Source of the DNA: Pseudomonadota bacterium
GTDB taxonomy: Bacteria > Desulfobacterota > Desulfobacteria > Desulfobacterales > RPRI01
Direction: 5' to 3'
Length of the DNA stretch: 64,000 bases
NCBI GenBank assembly: GCA_018830925.1
Contig: JAHJRK010000203.1
Location: 1-64,000 of the forward strand
The translations under genes and the position numbers were made by a program. Below, piece by piece: positions 53,593 to 62,505 of this stretch. Within the stretch, counting starts at the first letter, position 1. Each line of letters starts with the position of its first letter. The notes beneath the pieces are model-generated. The model was given only the letters and a program-made list of their open reading frames with translations. It was not told the origin of the DNA and made no database searches.

Positions 53593-54360
53593 GTGGGTAA
53601 AAGAAAAAAAAATAACGAAGAAGGGTCCGGCAAAGATGTGGGAATTGTTACGACAGTCTCGCTGTTTCTTATACTTCTGTCGTTTTTTATTTTACTCAAT
53701 TCCCTTGCGGTACAGGATAATAAAAAAGTGCGTATTGCCATCGGGTCTCTCGTCGGGTCTTTCGGGAGTTTGAGGGGAGGCTTATCCCCGATGAAAACCG
53801 GGAGTTCAGAAACGCCTTCTTCGCCTCCGATTTCTGCGCAGGAGACAAACCTTGAAAATCTGATAACCGGCATGGAGAAGGAAATAGATGAACATGCCGA
53901 CCTGAAAACCGAAAAAGGCTTGGAAATCCTGACGATAGGCGAGAAAGCCTTGTTTCATCAAAACAGGCATACGCTCAATCCCGGTTCTATCGCCCTCTTA
54001 AAAAAGCTCGGCGACTTTATCAATCAGGGAAAGTATCCGGTTGAGATTGTCGGGCACACGGATAATCTTGATGCTGAAGAAAAAGGATATCGGTCAAACT
54101 GGGAACTTTCAAGCCTGATGGCCGTTCAGGTTCAAAAATATTTTATTGAACAAAGCAAGGTGCGGCCGGACAGAATAGTGGCCTATGGATACGGGAGCCA
54201 GCGGCCCGTTGTTTCAAACGATACGCCTGAATCGATGGAGAAGAACAGGAGGGTCGAAATTATATTCAAAAACAAGTCTCCTGTAAATGCCGCAAAAATA
54301 TACACGGAAGCACCTTCCGGAGACTTTACCTATAAGAGATTTAACTTTAAGGTTTATTGA
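53593..54360 (+). CDS. MotB-like protein lacking the channel aspartate
   Basis: 255 aa. Short cytoplasmic tail, one membrane segment (about 17-39), plug-like stretch, and a full OmpA-type peptidoglycan-binding domain (VEIVGHTDN, YRSNWELSSLMAVQVQ, IVAYGYGSQRPV, NRRVEI). In the membrane segment (TTVSLFLILLSFFILL) the ion-binding Asp of MotB/PomB is replaced by Ser on alignment with the next gene (TFSDLVCLMLTFFVML). It therefore cannot conduct ions alone. It may be a structural partner or form mixed dimers with the next protein. Starts 28 bp after motA. Confidence 0.85.
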   Translation: MGKRKKNNEEGSGKDVGIVTTVSLFLILLSFFILLNSLAVQDNKKVRIAIGSLVGSFGSLRGGLSPMKTGSSETPSSPPISAQETNLENLITGMEKEIDEHADLKTEKGLEILTIGEKALFHQNRHTLNPGSIALLKKLGDFINQGKYPVEIVGHTDNLDAEEKGYRSNWELSSLMAVQVQKYFIEQSKVRPDRIVAYGYGSQRPVVSNDTPESMEKNRRVEIIFKNKSPVNAAKIYTEAPSGDFTYKRFNFKVY

Positions 54361-54361
54361 A

Positions 54362-55114
54362 ATGGGAAAAAACAGAAAGCGCGCAGATGAAAGCCCGGCC
54401 ATAAACTCGAATGCGTGGATGGTGACATTTTCAGATCTTGTCTGCCTGATGCTCACTTTTTTTGTTATGCTTCTCACAATGTCTTCCTTGGACAAGAAAG
54501 CTATTGAAGACACGTTCAGTTATCTTCAAACAACACCCGGAGTGGTTGAATATTCCGGTTACGGAAAAAACAAAGCTTTTTCAGATTTTATCAAAACATT
54601 TTCCGACAACCGGGACAAGTTGGTGTTAAGCAAGAATCAGATTGACGGTCTGTTTGAATCATTCGGCGGCTCCGCCGATTCCATCAAAAATATAAAAACC
54701 ATCAAAAATATAAGCAAGTTAATTAATCTGAAAGAAGATGACCGCGGTCTTGTATTATCTTTTCAGGAAAACATCTTATTTGAGTCGGGGCAAACAGCGA
54801 TCAGAAAAGAGAATAGCGCGATCCTCGATTTAATCGCCACTGCCATTGCCTTCAGCTCCAATGATATTTTAATCATGGGCCACACCGATGATGTTCCTTT
54901 GAATCGCGGCGGGTATGAGTCCAACTGGGAACTTTCAGTAGAAAGAGGACTTTCAGCGCTGAATTACTTTATAAATAATAGACAGTTGCCCCCGTCCCGT
55001 TTTTATGTCGGGGGGTATGGTTCATATAGACCCATGGTCCAGAACAGTAGTCCGGAAAACAGGTTGTTAAACAGGAGAGTTGAAATAATCTTCAGAACTA
55101 AAGAGGAGTTATAA
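54362..55114 (+). CDS. motB: Flagellar stator protein MotB
   Basis: 250 aa from the ATG at 54362, one base after the previous stop; an upstream in-frame ATG at 54287 overlaps the previous gene. The membrane segment MVTFSDLVCLMLTFFVMLL carries the essential Asp (S-D-L). Plug and OmpA-type domain (IMGHTDDVPLNRGGYESNWE, FYVGGYGSYRPM, NRRVEI) are intact. It anchors the stator to peptidoglycan. It forms an operon with motA, the Asp-less paralogue and fliL. Confidence 0.94.
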   Translation: MGKNRKRADESPAINSNAWMVTFSDLVCLMLTFFVMLLTMSSLDKKAIEDTFSYLQTTPGVVEYSGYGKNKAFSDFIKTFSDNRDKLVLSKNQIDGLFESFGGSADSIKNIKTIKNISKLINLKEDDRGLVLSFQENILFESGQTAIRKENSAILDLIATAIAFSSNDILIMGHTDDVPLNRGGYESNWELSVERGLSALNYFINNRQLPPSRFYVGGYGSYRPMVQNSSPENRLLNRRVEIIFRTKEEL

Positions 55115-55639
55115 ATGGCGGAAGAAACAAAAAAAGATAAAGAGGCTGAAAAGCAGGATTCCCCGCCCAAAAAAAAGCCTATCATCCTGTGGGTGATTTT
55201 GGGTTGTGCCGTCGTGGTTATCGGAATAGGCGGTTATTTCGGGTGGACGCTTTTTATGAAGAAGGGAGCAAATGAGAGCAGTGATAAAACGAAAACACCC
55301 GAAGCTGCTGCAATGAATAAGCCGGCAGAAGCTCGAATCGTTGTCCCTCTTGAATCGTTCATCGTGAACCTGATGGATAACACAGGGTCGGGCAAGAGAT
55401 ATCTCAAGGTTACCATTGAACTTGAAGTCTTCAGCGAGGCCGATAAAATGAAGCTGGAGAGTTCCAAAGCCCAAATGAAAGATACTATTCTAATGCTTCT
55501 CTCCAGCCGGTCTTTTGAGGAGATCAATACGGTGGAGGGAAAAATCGGATTGAAACAAGTCCTTCTGACCCAGATCAATCAAATGCTGGGCGGAAATATT
55601 GTTAACAGGATATATTTTACCGAATTTGTTGTGCAATAA
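55115..55639 (+). CDS. fliL: Flagellar basal body-associated protein FliL
   Basis: 174 aa. Charged N-terminal tail, a membrane segment (about 22-46) and the periplasmic FliL domain (VVPLESFIVNLMD, RYLKVTIELEV, INQMLGGNIVNRIYFTEFVVQ). It forms rings around stators and supports torque. It begins directly after motB (AAAGAGGAG). Confidence 0.93.
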   Translation: MAEETKKDKEAEKQDSPPKKKPIILWVILGCAVVVIGIGGYFGWTLFMKKGANESSDKTKTPEAAAMNKPAEARIVVPLESFIVNLMDNTGSGKRYLKVTIELEVFSEADKMKLESSKAQMKDTILMLLSSRSFEEINTVEGKIGLKQVLLTQINQMLGGNIVNRIYFTEFVVQ

Positions 55640-55644
55640 TTCAG

Positions 55645-55715
55645 GTAAACAGGCTGTAGGCTATAGGCTGTAGGTGAAAGCTAAAAGCCTGACAGTCTAT
55701 AGCCTACAGCCTTAA
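55645..55715. repeat. Type B heptad repeat between fliL and fliM
   Basis: AGGCTGT/AGGCTAT/AGGCTGT then AAGCCTG/CAGTCTA/TAGCCTA/CAGCCTT. Confidence 0.75.
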
Positions 55716-55739
55716 TTCAGGTAGTTAATAGGAATTATT

Positions 55740-56717
55740 ATGGCGAATGTCTTATCACAGGAAGAGGTTGATTCCCTGCTCGGCGGGATAGGTGAGGGGA
55801 AGGTCGAAACAGAGACCGGCGTCCCTGAAACCGATGGTGTTGTTCAGACTTATGATTTCAGTCAAAAAAGCGTTCCGGTTCACCTCCGGTTGCCGGCCCT
55901 GGGAATGATTAATGAGCGTTTTATAAATCAGGTGAACGAAAGCCTTTCCGCTTCCATCGGTTCGGTGGTTGACGTCAGTGTTGCCGAAATCGATTCGATA
56001 AAGTTCGGCGACTTCTGCCGGTCGCTTCCCTTGCCGACAAGTATGAATATTTTCAAAATGGAGCCGCTGAGGGGTTTTGCCATCCTCGTTTTCGAAGGGT
56101 GGCTGGTTTTTGCTTTTGTGGACGCTATCTTCGGAGGAAAGTGCGTAAGCCATGTAAAACTGGAAGGTAAAAGCTTTACCGCTATTGAGGGAAAGGTAAC
56201 CAGCAGAGTCGTTGAAACAGTATTAGTGGCTTTGCAAAAGGCGTGGGCGGATGTTCAGGAACTGAAAATGGTTTGTACCCGGACGGAAATAAATCCGCAA
56301 TTTGCCGGGATTGCCAAACCGAACGATATTATTATCGCGACCAGGTTCAATGTAAATGTAGGAAATTTCACGGGGGGAATGACAGTATGTCTGCCCTACA
56401 TCATGATTGAACCTATCAGAAAAAAGCTTCGCGATAAGTTTCAGGGCGAAAAAGTTGAGACGGATCGAACCTGGCAGAAACATATAGAAAGCAGGATACA
56501 AGAACTGGATATCAACCTTACATGTACGCTGGGCACGATAAAAATTACCGGTCGGGAACTGCTCGGGATGAAAGCCGATGATGTATTACTGATGGATCAG
56601 AAAGGAGATGATCCGGTTATTGTCAGTGTCGGGAACATGACGAAATTTAAAGGATATCAGGGGTCCATTAACAATAAAAAAGCTGTAAAAATATCAGAAA
56701 TAATTAATACGGAGTAA
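55740..56717 (+). CDS. fliM: Flagellar motor switch protein FliM
   Basis: 325 aa. N-terminal CheY-binding peptide LSQEEVDSLLGGIGEG, the middle domain with LPALGMINERFINQ and GGKCVSH, and a C-terminal SpoA domain (GRELLGMKADDVLLMD). It joins FliG and FliN in the C ring and receives CheY-P. Confidence 0.96.
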   Translation: MANVLSQEEVDSLLGGIGEGKVETETGVPETDGVVQTYDFSQKSVPVHLRLPALGMINERFINQVNESLSASIGSVVDVSVAEIDSIKFGDFCRSLPLPTSMNIFKMEPLRGFAILVFEGWLVFAFVDAIFGGKCVSHVKLEGKSFTAIEGKVTSRVVETVLVALQKAWADVQELKMVCTRTEINPQFAGIAKPNDIIIATRFNVNVGNFTGGMTVCLPYIMIEPIRKKLRDKFQGEKVETDRTWQKHIESRIQELDINLTCTLGTIKITGRELLGMKADDVLLMDQKGDDPVIVSVGNMTKFKGYQGSINNKKAVKISEIINTE

Positions 56718-56720
56718 AAA

Positions 56721-57056
56721 ATGAACGAAGCCGAAAACAAGAAAAGCAAGAATCAATTGGCCGGACAAGGAGCAGAAGAACAGGATCTTAACCGTAAATA
56801 CGACATCGACCTTATTCTCGATATTCCACTTGATGTGCGTGTGGAACTGGGCCAGGTCAAGATGCTTGTTAACGATCTGCTCCAGTTGGGACAGGGCTCT
56901 ATTGTCGAGTTGAATAAACACATCAGCGACCAGGTCGATGTGTTCATATGCGACAAACTGATTGCAAGGGGCGAAGTGGTAGTGGTGGATGAAAAACTCG
57001 GCATACGGCTGACGGATATAATCAGCCCGACCGAACGGGTCAAATCTCTTGTGTAA
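56721..57056 (+). CDS. fliN: Flagellar motor switch protein FliN
   Basis: 111 aa. A short charged tail, then a single SpoA domain: LILDIPLDVRVELGQVKM, VELNKHISDQVDVFICDKL, VVVDEKLGIRLTDII. It forms the base of the C ring. Follows fliM by 3 bp. Confidence 0.96.
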   Translation: MNEAENKKSKNQLAGQGAEEQDLNRKYDIDLILDIPLDVRVELGQVKMLVNDLLQLGQGSIVELNKHISDQVDVFICDKLIARGEVVVVDEKLGIRLTDIISPTERVKSLV

Positions 57057-57067
57057 AGGATCATGAC

Positions 57068-57361
57068 ATGAATGGAGCGCTTGAAGTCAACTTGTTAAGT
57101 ACCGGCTTGAAAACGGCGGGGATGCTCTTAATCGTGCTGGCGCTGTTAATCGGCGTTCTTTTCATTATGAAAAGATTCTCATTTTTTCAAAGAGAATCAG
57201 GGGGGGAACTGCCCATCAGGGTTCTCTCAACAAAGCATCTGTCGCCTAAGGAAAGAATTGAGGTCATTGAAATATCGGGAGAAAAGATCGTGGTTGGAAT
57301 TTCGCCGAATAACATTACTTTTCTAACCAAACTAAAAGATAGCGATGAACAGAATGAATAA
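57068..57361 (+). CDS. fliO: Flagellar export protein FliO
   Basis: 97 aa with one membrane segment (about 14-35) and a small cytoplasmic domain (IRVLSTKHLSPKERIEVIEI, KIVVGISPNNITFL) typical of FliO. It helps FliP assemble. Ends 17 bp inside the fliP start. Confidence 0.85.
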   Translation: MNGALEVNLLSTGLKTAGMLLIVLALLIGVLFIMKRFSFFQRESGGELPIRVLSTKHLSPKERIEVIEISGEKIVVGISPNNITFLTKLKDSDEQNE

Positions 57362-58160
57362 ATGCACAGTTACAAGAACGCATTTGCGGTCAAGGGAAAA
57401 GAGCGTCAAAATCATCTCATTTTTGCTTGCCGTTTCCATGGCCGTATGCGTTTTCACGGCAGGCAGCGCAATCGCGGCAGATTTTGCTTTTCCGTCATTG
57501 CGCATAGGCGTTGCATCAGGTGAAAATCCGGCGGAAATGTCAGTATTGCTCCAGATACTTTTAATGTTGACGGTGCTTAGCCTGGCACCGGCAATTCTCA
57601 TAATGATGACTCCCTTTACAAGGCTGGTTATAGTTTTTTCCTTTTTGAGACAAGCACTCGGGACCCAGCAAACCCCTTCTAATCAGATTATCGCCGGCCT
57701 GTCTATTTTTTTGACATTTTTTATTATGATGCCGCAGTGGGAGGAGATTAATACCAATGCGCTGCAGCCGTATCTTAGCGAAAAAATTTCACAGGAAACA
57801 GCCCTGCAGGAAGCTATGGCTCCGATTCGACGATTTATGTTCAAGCAGACGCGGGAAAAGGATTTGGCTCTCTTCATGAAGATGTCGAAAAACGAAAAAC
57901 CGAAATCGCCCGAGGATATACCGACACTGGTTCTCATTCCGGCTTTCGTGATAAGCGAGCTTAAGACTGCGTTTATCATAGGTTTTGTCCTGTTCGTACC
58001 TTTTCTGGTTATCGATATGGTTGTGGCAAGTGTTCTGCTGAGCATGGGGATGATGATGCTGCCGCCGATTCTGATCTCACTCCCGTTCAAACTGATGCTT
58101 TTTGTTCTGGTTGACGGCTGGAATCTTATCGTCGGTTCCATGGTAAGAAGTTTTTTATAG
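57345..58160 (+). CDS. fliP: Flagellar export gate protein FliP
   Basis: 271 aa. A signal-like segment (to …GSAIAADF), then four membrane segments and the motif TRLVIVFSFLRQALGTQQTP. The family's conserved ESELKTAFIIGF position reads SELKTAFIIGF here. It forms the P5Q4R1 export gate with FliQ and FliR. The start overlaps the fliO end; a second ATG at 57354 is possible. Confidence 0.95.
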   Translation: MNRMNKCTVTRTHLRSREKSVKIISFLLAVSMAVCVFTAGSAIAADFAFPSLRIGVASGENPAEMSVLLQILLMLTVLSLAPAILIMMTPFTRLVIVFSFLRQALGTQQTPSNQIIAGLSIFLTFFIMMPQWEEINTNALQPYLSEKISQETALQEAMAPIRRFMFKQTREKDLALFMKMSKNEKPKSPEDIPTLVLIPAFVISELKTAFIIGFVLFVPFLVIDMVVASVLLSMGMMMLPPILISLPFKLMLFVLVDGWNLIVGSMVRSFL

Positions 58161-58170
58161 GGGACAAGAT

Positions 58171-58440
58171 ATGACATCTGAATTTGTGATCACGTTCGCG
58201 CAGGAGGCGATTAAAACGACCATACTGGTTTCCCTGCCGGTTCTGCTTATCGGGCTGGGTGTCGGGCTGGTTATCAGTATCTTTCAGGCTGTCACTCAGA
58301 TTCATGAGATGACCCTGACCTTTGTGCCCAAGATACTGGCTATTCTGCTGGGACTTCTTGTTTTTGGAAGCTGGATGCTGGAACTTCTCACCAGGTTCAC
58401 AATAAACACGATTGAACAGATACCGCTTTATATTCGGTAA
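58171..58440 (+). CDS. fliQ: Flagellar export gate protein FliQ
   Basis: 89 aa with two membrane segments and the motif SIFQAVTQIHEMTLTFVPKI. Normal FliQ length. Confidence 0.95.
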   Translation: MTSEFVITFAQEAIKTTILVSLPVLLIGLGVGLVISIFQAVTQIHEMTLTFVPKILAILLGLLVFGSWMLELLTRFTINTIEQIPLYIR

Positions 58441-58450
58441 GGAGCCGACA

Positions 58451-59233
58451 ATGGATCTGATTCACTTACAATATAATGAAATTAAAATATTTCTTTTCAT
58501 ACTTATCAGGGTGGGTGTTATTTTGTACTTACTCCCTTTCTTCAATTCGAGAGTGATACCTGTTTTGACCAAAGCCGGACTGGCGCTCATAATATCCATG
58601 ATTCTCTTTCCCGTCAGCGGCAGTCAAATAGGCAGCTTTCCCGATACCTTATGGGGTATGTCCGGCCTGGTTATGGTGGAGTTGATTATAGGTGTGATTT
58701 TGGGGTTGTTTGTTCAGATGTTTTTCGAAGGCGTCCGCATGATGGGCCAGCTGGCAGGAATCGAAACAGGGTTTTCCATTGCAAATGTCTTAGATCCTCA
58801 GAGCGGCGCGCAGGCATCGATCTTGTCCAACATGGCATACTTAATCGCCATCATACTTTTCCTGATCTTAAACGGCCACCATATTCTGTTGAATGCAATC
58901 AGAGAGAGTTTTGCAATTATTCAGCCCGGCTCGATAAGTTTGAACAAGCAGGTCTTTAATGAGATCATAAAGAGTTCCGGTGGCATGTTCGTTATCGCCG
59001 TACAGATCAGCGCACCGGTAATTGCAGCCATTCTATTCGTTCAGGTCGCCTTCGGTTTGATTACAAGGCTGATTCCCCAGATGAACATCATGGTTGTCGC
59101 GTTTCCCGTGCAGATAATAACCGGTCTCTTCTTTTTCGGGATATCTTTGTGGGTGATGCTGCAATTTATGGAAATATATGTGGGAGGTTTGGACAGGCAG
59201 TTAATGAATATGATGATGTGGATAAAAGGATAA
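58451..59233 (+). CDS. fliR: Flagellar export gate protein FliR
   Basis: 260 aa from the ATG at 58451 (AAGGAGCCGAC upstream); an in-frame ATG at 58412 lies inside fliQ. Six hydrophobic segments and the conserved EGVRMMGQLAGIETGFSIAN and ITRLIPQMNIMVVAFPVQI. Completes the gate. Confidence 0.95.
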   Translation: MDLIHLQYNEIKIFLFILIRVGVILYLLPFFNSRVIPVLTKAGLALIISMILFPVSGSQIGSFPDTLWGMSGLVMVELIIGVILGLFVQMFFEGVRMMGQLAGIETGFSIANVLDPQSGAQASILSNMAYLIAIILFLILNGHHILLNAIRESFAIIQPGSISLNKQVFNEIIKSSGGMFVIAVQISAPVIAAILFVQVAFGLITRLIPQMNIMVVAFPVQIITGLFFFGISLWVMLQFMEIYVGGLDRQLMNMMMWIKG

Positions 59234-59236
59234 GTC

Positions 59237-60298
59237 ATGGCTGAAGAGAACTCTGCAGAGAAGACCGAGAAACCGACATCAAAGAAGAGAGAGGAAGTCC
59301 GGAAAAAAGGAGAGGTGGCAAAAAGCAGAGAGCTGCCTTCCGTAGCCGTTCTCTTGTTCGGCCTGTTTTCCATTGGAATATTCGGTTCATATGCGTCTTC
59401 CCGGATTCAGGATATTTTGAAAAGCATGTTTTCCAATCCTGTTTTGGGCGATCCGACGATTCACGGCTTAATGCCCTTTATTCAAAACACGACTCTTTCG
59501 TTTATTATGATAGTTGGCCCCCTTCTCGCGGCCGTGTTTATTGCGGCCGTTTTGTCAAACATCATGCAGGTTGGTTTTATGTTGTCGGGAGAACTGATCC
59601 AACCCAAGTTTTCGAAGCTGAATCCAATCAAAGGCCTGGCCAGGCTGTTTTCTATGCAATCACTTGTTGAACTGGTCAAGTCCCTGCTTAAGCTGACAAT
59701 TGTGGGCGTAACGGCATATCTTACCATCAGCAAAGAGATGGAAAACGTTTCGCTGCTGGGGGGATTGGAGCTTAGTTCCATTTTTTATTATATCCTTGTT
59801 ACTTTTTTTAAGATCATTCTCAAATGCTCCCTTGCAATGGCCGTTTTGGCGGCAATGGATTACGGCTTCCAAAGATGGGAATTTGAGAAAAAGATAAGAA
59901 TGACCAAACAGGAAATTAAGGAAGAATATAAAAAATCGGAAGGGGACCCGCTGATCAAGTCCAGGATAAAGAGAATTCAGATGGAAATGGCGAGGAAGAG
60001 GATGATGCAGGCAGTTCCCCAGGCGGATGTGGTCATCACGAACCCGACTCATTTCGCCGTGGCTCTGAAGTACGACAGCGCCAAAATGAATGCTCCCAAA
60101 GTAACGGCCAAGGGGGTCGGAAGTATCGCCGAACGGATAAAAAGCCTGGCAAAAGAGCATGGTGTTCCGGTCGTCGAAAATAAGGAACTTGCGCGGAATC
60201 TGCATAAACTGGTGGAAATAGGGCAGGACATTCCTGCGGCTCTTTACCAGTCGGTCGCCGAGGTATTGGCATATATCTATAAATTGAAAAGCAAATAG
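59237..60298 (+). CDS. flhB: Flagellar export switch protein FlhB
   Basis: 353 aa. Basic N-terminus (EKTEKPTSKKREEVRKKGEV), four membrane segments, and the cytoplasmic domain with the self-cleavage site NPTH (269-272) and HFAVALKYD. Cleavage is linked to the FliK-controlled change from hook to filament export. Confidence 0.96.
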   Translation: MAEENSAEKTEKPTSKKREEVRKKGEVAKSRELPSVAVLLFGLFSIGIFGSYASSRIQDILKSMFSNPVLGDPTIHGLMPFIQNTTLSFIMIVGPLLAAVFIAAVLSNIMQVGFMLSGELIQPKFSKLNPIKGLARLFSMQSLVELVKSLLKLTIVGVTAYLTISKEMENVSLLGGLELSSIFYYILVTFFKIILKCSLAMAVLAAMDYGFQRWEFEKKIRMTKQEIKEEYKKSEGDPLIKSRIKRIQMEMARKRMMQAVPQADVVITNPTHFAVALKYDSAKMNAPKVTAKGVGSIAERIKSLAKEHGVPVVENKELARNLHKLVEIGQDIPAALYQSVAEVLAYIYKLKSK

Positions 60299-60301
60299 TA
60301 A

Positions 60302-60395
60302 CTGTTCAGGTGGATAGACTGAAGGCTATTAGACTGTAGGCTGTAGGTAGGTAGGCTAATAGTTTACAGCCAAACAGCCTACAGCCTATAAATTA
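60302..60395. repeat. Type B heptad repeat between flhB and flhA
   Basis: AGACTGA/AGGCTAT/AGACTGT/AGGCTGT then CAGCCAA/CAGCCTA/CAGCCTA. Confidence 0.75.
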
Positions 60396-60414
60396 CATAG
60401 ACGGAGATAATTGA

Positions 60415-62505
60415 ATGGAAGATGTTATAGGAACAAAAACAGGTATTGCGTCATCAAGCGAGATAATTACGGTCGCCGGCGTAATCGCAGTTCTGCTGGT
60501 CATGATCATTCCTTTGCCCCCGGTGGTTCTCGATTTTCTTCTTGCCTTAAATATAACGCTGTCGATTACTATCCTGTTGATTTCCATGTTTACCCTGAAG
60601 CCTCTTGACTTCTCCATTTTCCCGACCCTGCTGCTGTTGACGACTCTTTTCCGGCTTTCTCTCAACGTGGCAACCACCCGGTTGATACTTTTGCGGGGCC
60701 ATGAAGGATCTCACGCTGCCGGCAAAGTTATCATGTCGTTCGGGAGTTTCGTGGTCAGCGGCAATTATGTGGTCGGCATGATTATTTTTATTATACTGGT
60801 CATCGTGAATTTCATAGTAATCACCAAGGGTGCGTCAAGAATAGCTGAGGTGGCCGCAAGATTTACACTCGACGCGATGCCCGGGAAACAAATGAGTATC
60901 GATGCGGATTTGAATGCCGGGATGATTGATGAAAAGGAGGCAAAAAAACGGAGGAAAGAGATTGCCCAGGAAGCGGAATTTCACGGAGCTATGGATGGCG
61001 CGATCAAATTTGTCAGGGGAGATGCCATAGCAGGCATTATCATAACAATGATCAATATCATTGGCGGATTCATCATCGGTGTTTTTCAAATGCAGTTATC
61101 CGTAGGCGATGCCGCTAAAAATTATACCCTTCTGACGGTAGGTGACGGCCTGGTATCTCAAATTCCGGCACTCGTCATATCCACTGCGGCCGGTATTGTA
61201 CTCAGCAGATCCGGTTCAACGGATACCATGGGCAAGGAGTTCGGCAAACAATTCCAGAATCACCACAAGGCGATTTATCTGTCGGCCCTGATCGTGTTTA
61301 TGTTCGGGCTGATACCGGGATTACCGCATTTCTCGTTTATCATTCTTTCACTTCTGATCGGAGGTTCCGTCTATTTGTTGAGGCAGAAATCGAAGACCTC
61401 CCGGACTGAAGAAATAATGAAAAGCAAAAAGAAAGAGGTTGAAGCCGGTCCGGAAATTGTTGATCACCTGTTACTTGTCGATCTGCTGGAGTTGGAAGTC
61501 GGATACGGCCTTATTGCACTCGTTGATAAAGATCAGGGCGGTGAGTTTCTGGATAAAATCAGGTCGATACGCCAGCAGTTTGCCGTTGAAATGGGGATTG
61601 TGATACCTCCGATCCACATCCGTGATAACCTGCGGCTGAAATCATCCGAATACCAGATTATGTTGAAGGGGGTAAAGATTGCAGGCGCCGAGTTGATGGT
61701 TAATCACTTTCTTGCGATGGATCCGGGCGATGCGGTCAGAAAAATTGAAGGGATCAGTACGCATGAGCCATCCTTTAATCTGCCGGCGATTTGGATCCCC
61801 GAAGCGAAGAAAGAAGAAGCGAAGCTCTCCGGTTATACGGTAGTAGATAATGTGACTGTAATGGCGACGCATTTGACCGAGGTGCTCAGATCGCACTTGG
61901 CGGAACTTATGGGTCGTCAGGAAGTTCAGAACTTGCTTGACAACCTCAGTAAATCCTATCCGAAAGTTGTTGAAGAACTGGTCCCGAACCCGCTTTCACT
62001 GGGCGGTGTGCAGAAGGTTTTGCAAAACCTGTTGAAAGAACAGGTGCCGATCAAAGATATGCTGACCATAGTTGAAACGCTTGCCGACTATGCCCCGCTT
62101 ACGAAAGACTCCGAACTTTTGACGGAATATGTCAGGCATAAACTGGCCCGATCCATCATCAGCCCCCATTTAGGCGAAGATAACTGTTTGAATTTGATAA
62201 CGATGTCACCGGAGATTGAAAATATTCTGATTAAAAACATTCAGAAAACGGAACATGGTTCATATCTTGCGATTGATCCTAAGACAGCGGATCAGATTCT
62301 GGAATCGATAAAAGAAGAGTCTGAAAAGGCGATGATGCAGAATATACAGCCGATTCTGTTAACATCTCCCACATTACGAAGGCACTTAAAAAAATTGGTG
62401 GAATATTTTGTTCCTTCACTCAAAGTATTGTCCCACAGTGAACTGTTAAGCGACATGAAGTTTAAATCGATAGGAGAGGTTGGATTGAGCCGTGCAAATT
62501 CATAA
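60415..62505 (+). CDS. flhA: Flagellar export protein FlhA
   Basis: 696 aa. Eight membrane segments in the first 320 residues, the FHIPEP-type core (TLFRLSLNVATTRLILL, ARFTLDAMPGKQMSIDADLN written in part) and a four-domain cytoplasmic part. It forms the nonameric export ring that receives substrates. Ends 14 bp inside flhF. Confidence 0.97.
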   Translation: MEDVIGTKTGIASSSEIITVAGVIAVLLVMIIPLPPVVLDFLLALNITLSITILLISMFTLKPLDFSIFPTLLLLTTLFRLSLNVATTRLILLRGHEGSHAAGKVIMSFGSFVVSGNYVVGMIIFIILVIVNFIVITKGASRIAEVAARFTLDAMPGKQMSIDADLNAGMIDEKEAKKRRKEIAQEAEFHGAMDGAIKFVRGDAIAGIIITMINIIGGFIIGVFQMQLSVGDAAKNYTLLTVGDGLVSQIPALVISTAAGIVLSRSGSTDTMGKEFGKQFQNHHKAIYLSALIVFMFGLIPGLPHFSFIILSLLIGGSVYLLRQKSKTSRTEEIMKSKKKEVEAGPEIVDHLLLVDLLELEVGYGLIALVDKDQGGEFLDKIRSIRQQFAVEMGIVIPPIHIRDNLRLKSSEYQIMLKGVKIAGAELMVNHFLAMDPGDAVRKIEGISTHEPSFNLPAIWIPEAKKEEAKLSGYTVVDNVTVMATHLTEVLRSHLAELMGRQEVQNLLDNLSKSYPKVVEELVPNPLSLGGVQKVLQNLLKEQVPIKDMLTIVETLADYAPLTKDSELLTEYVRHKLARSIISPHLGEDNCLNLITMSPEIENILIKNIQKTEHGSYLAIDPKTADQILESIKEESEKAMMQNIQPILLTSPTLRRHLKKLVEYFVPSLKVLSHSELLSDMKFKSIGEVGLSRANS

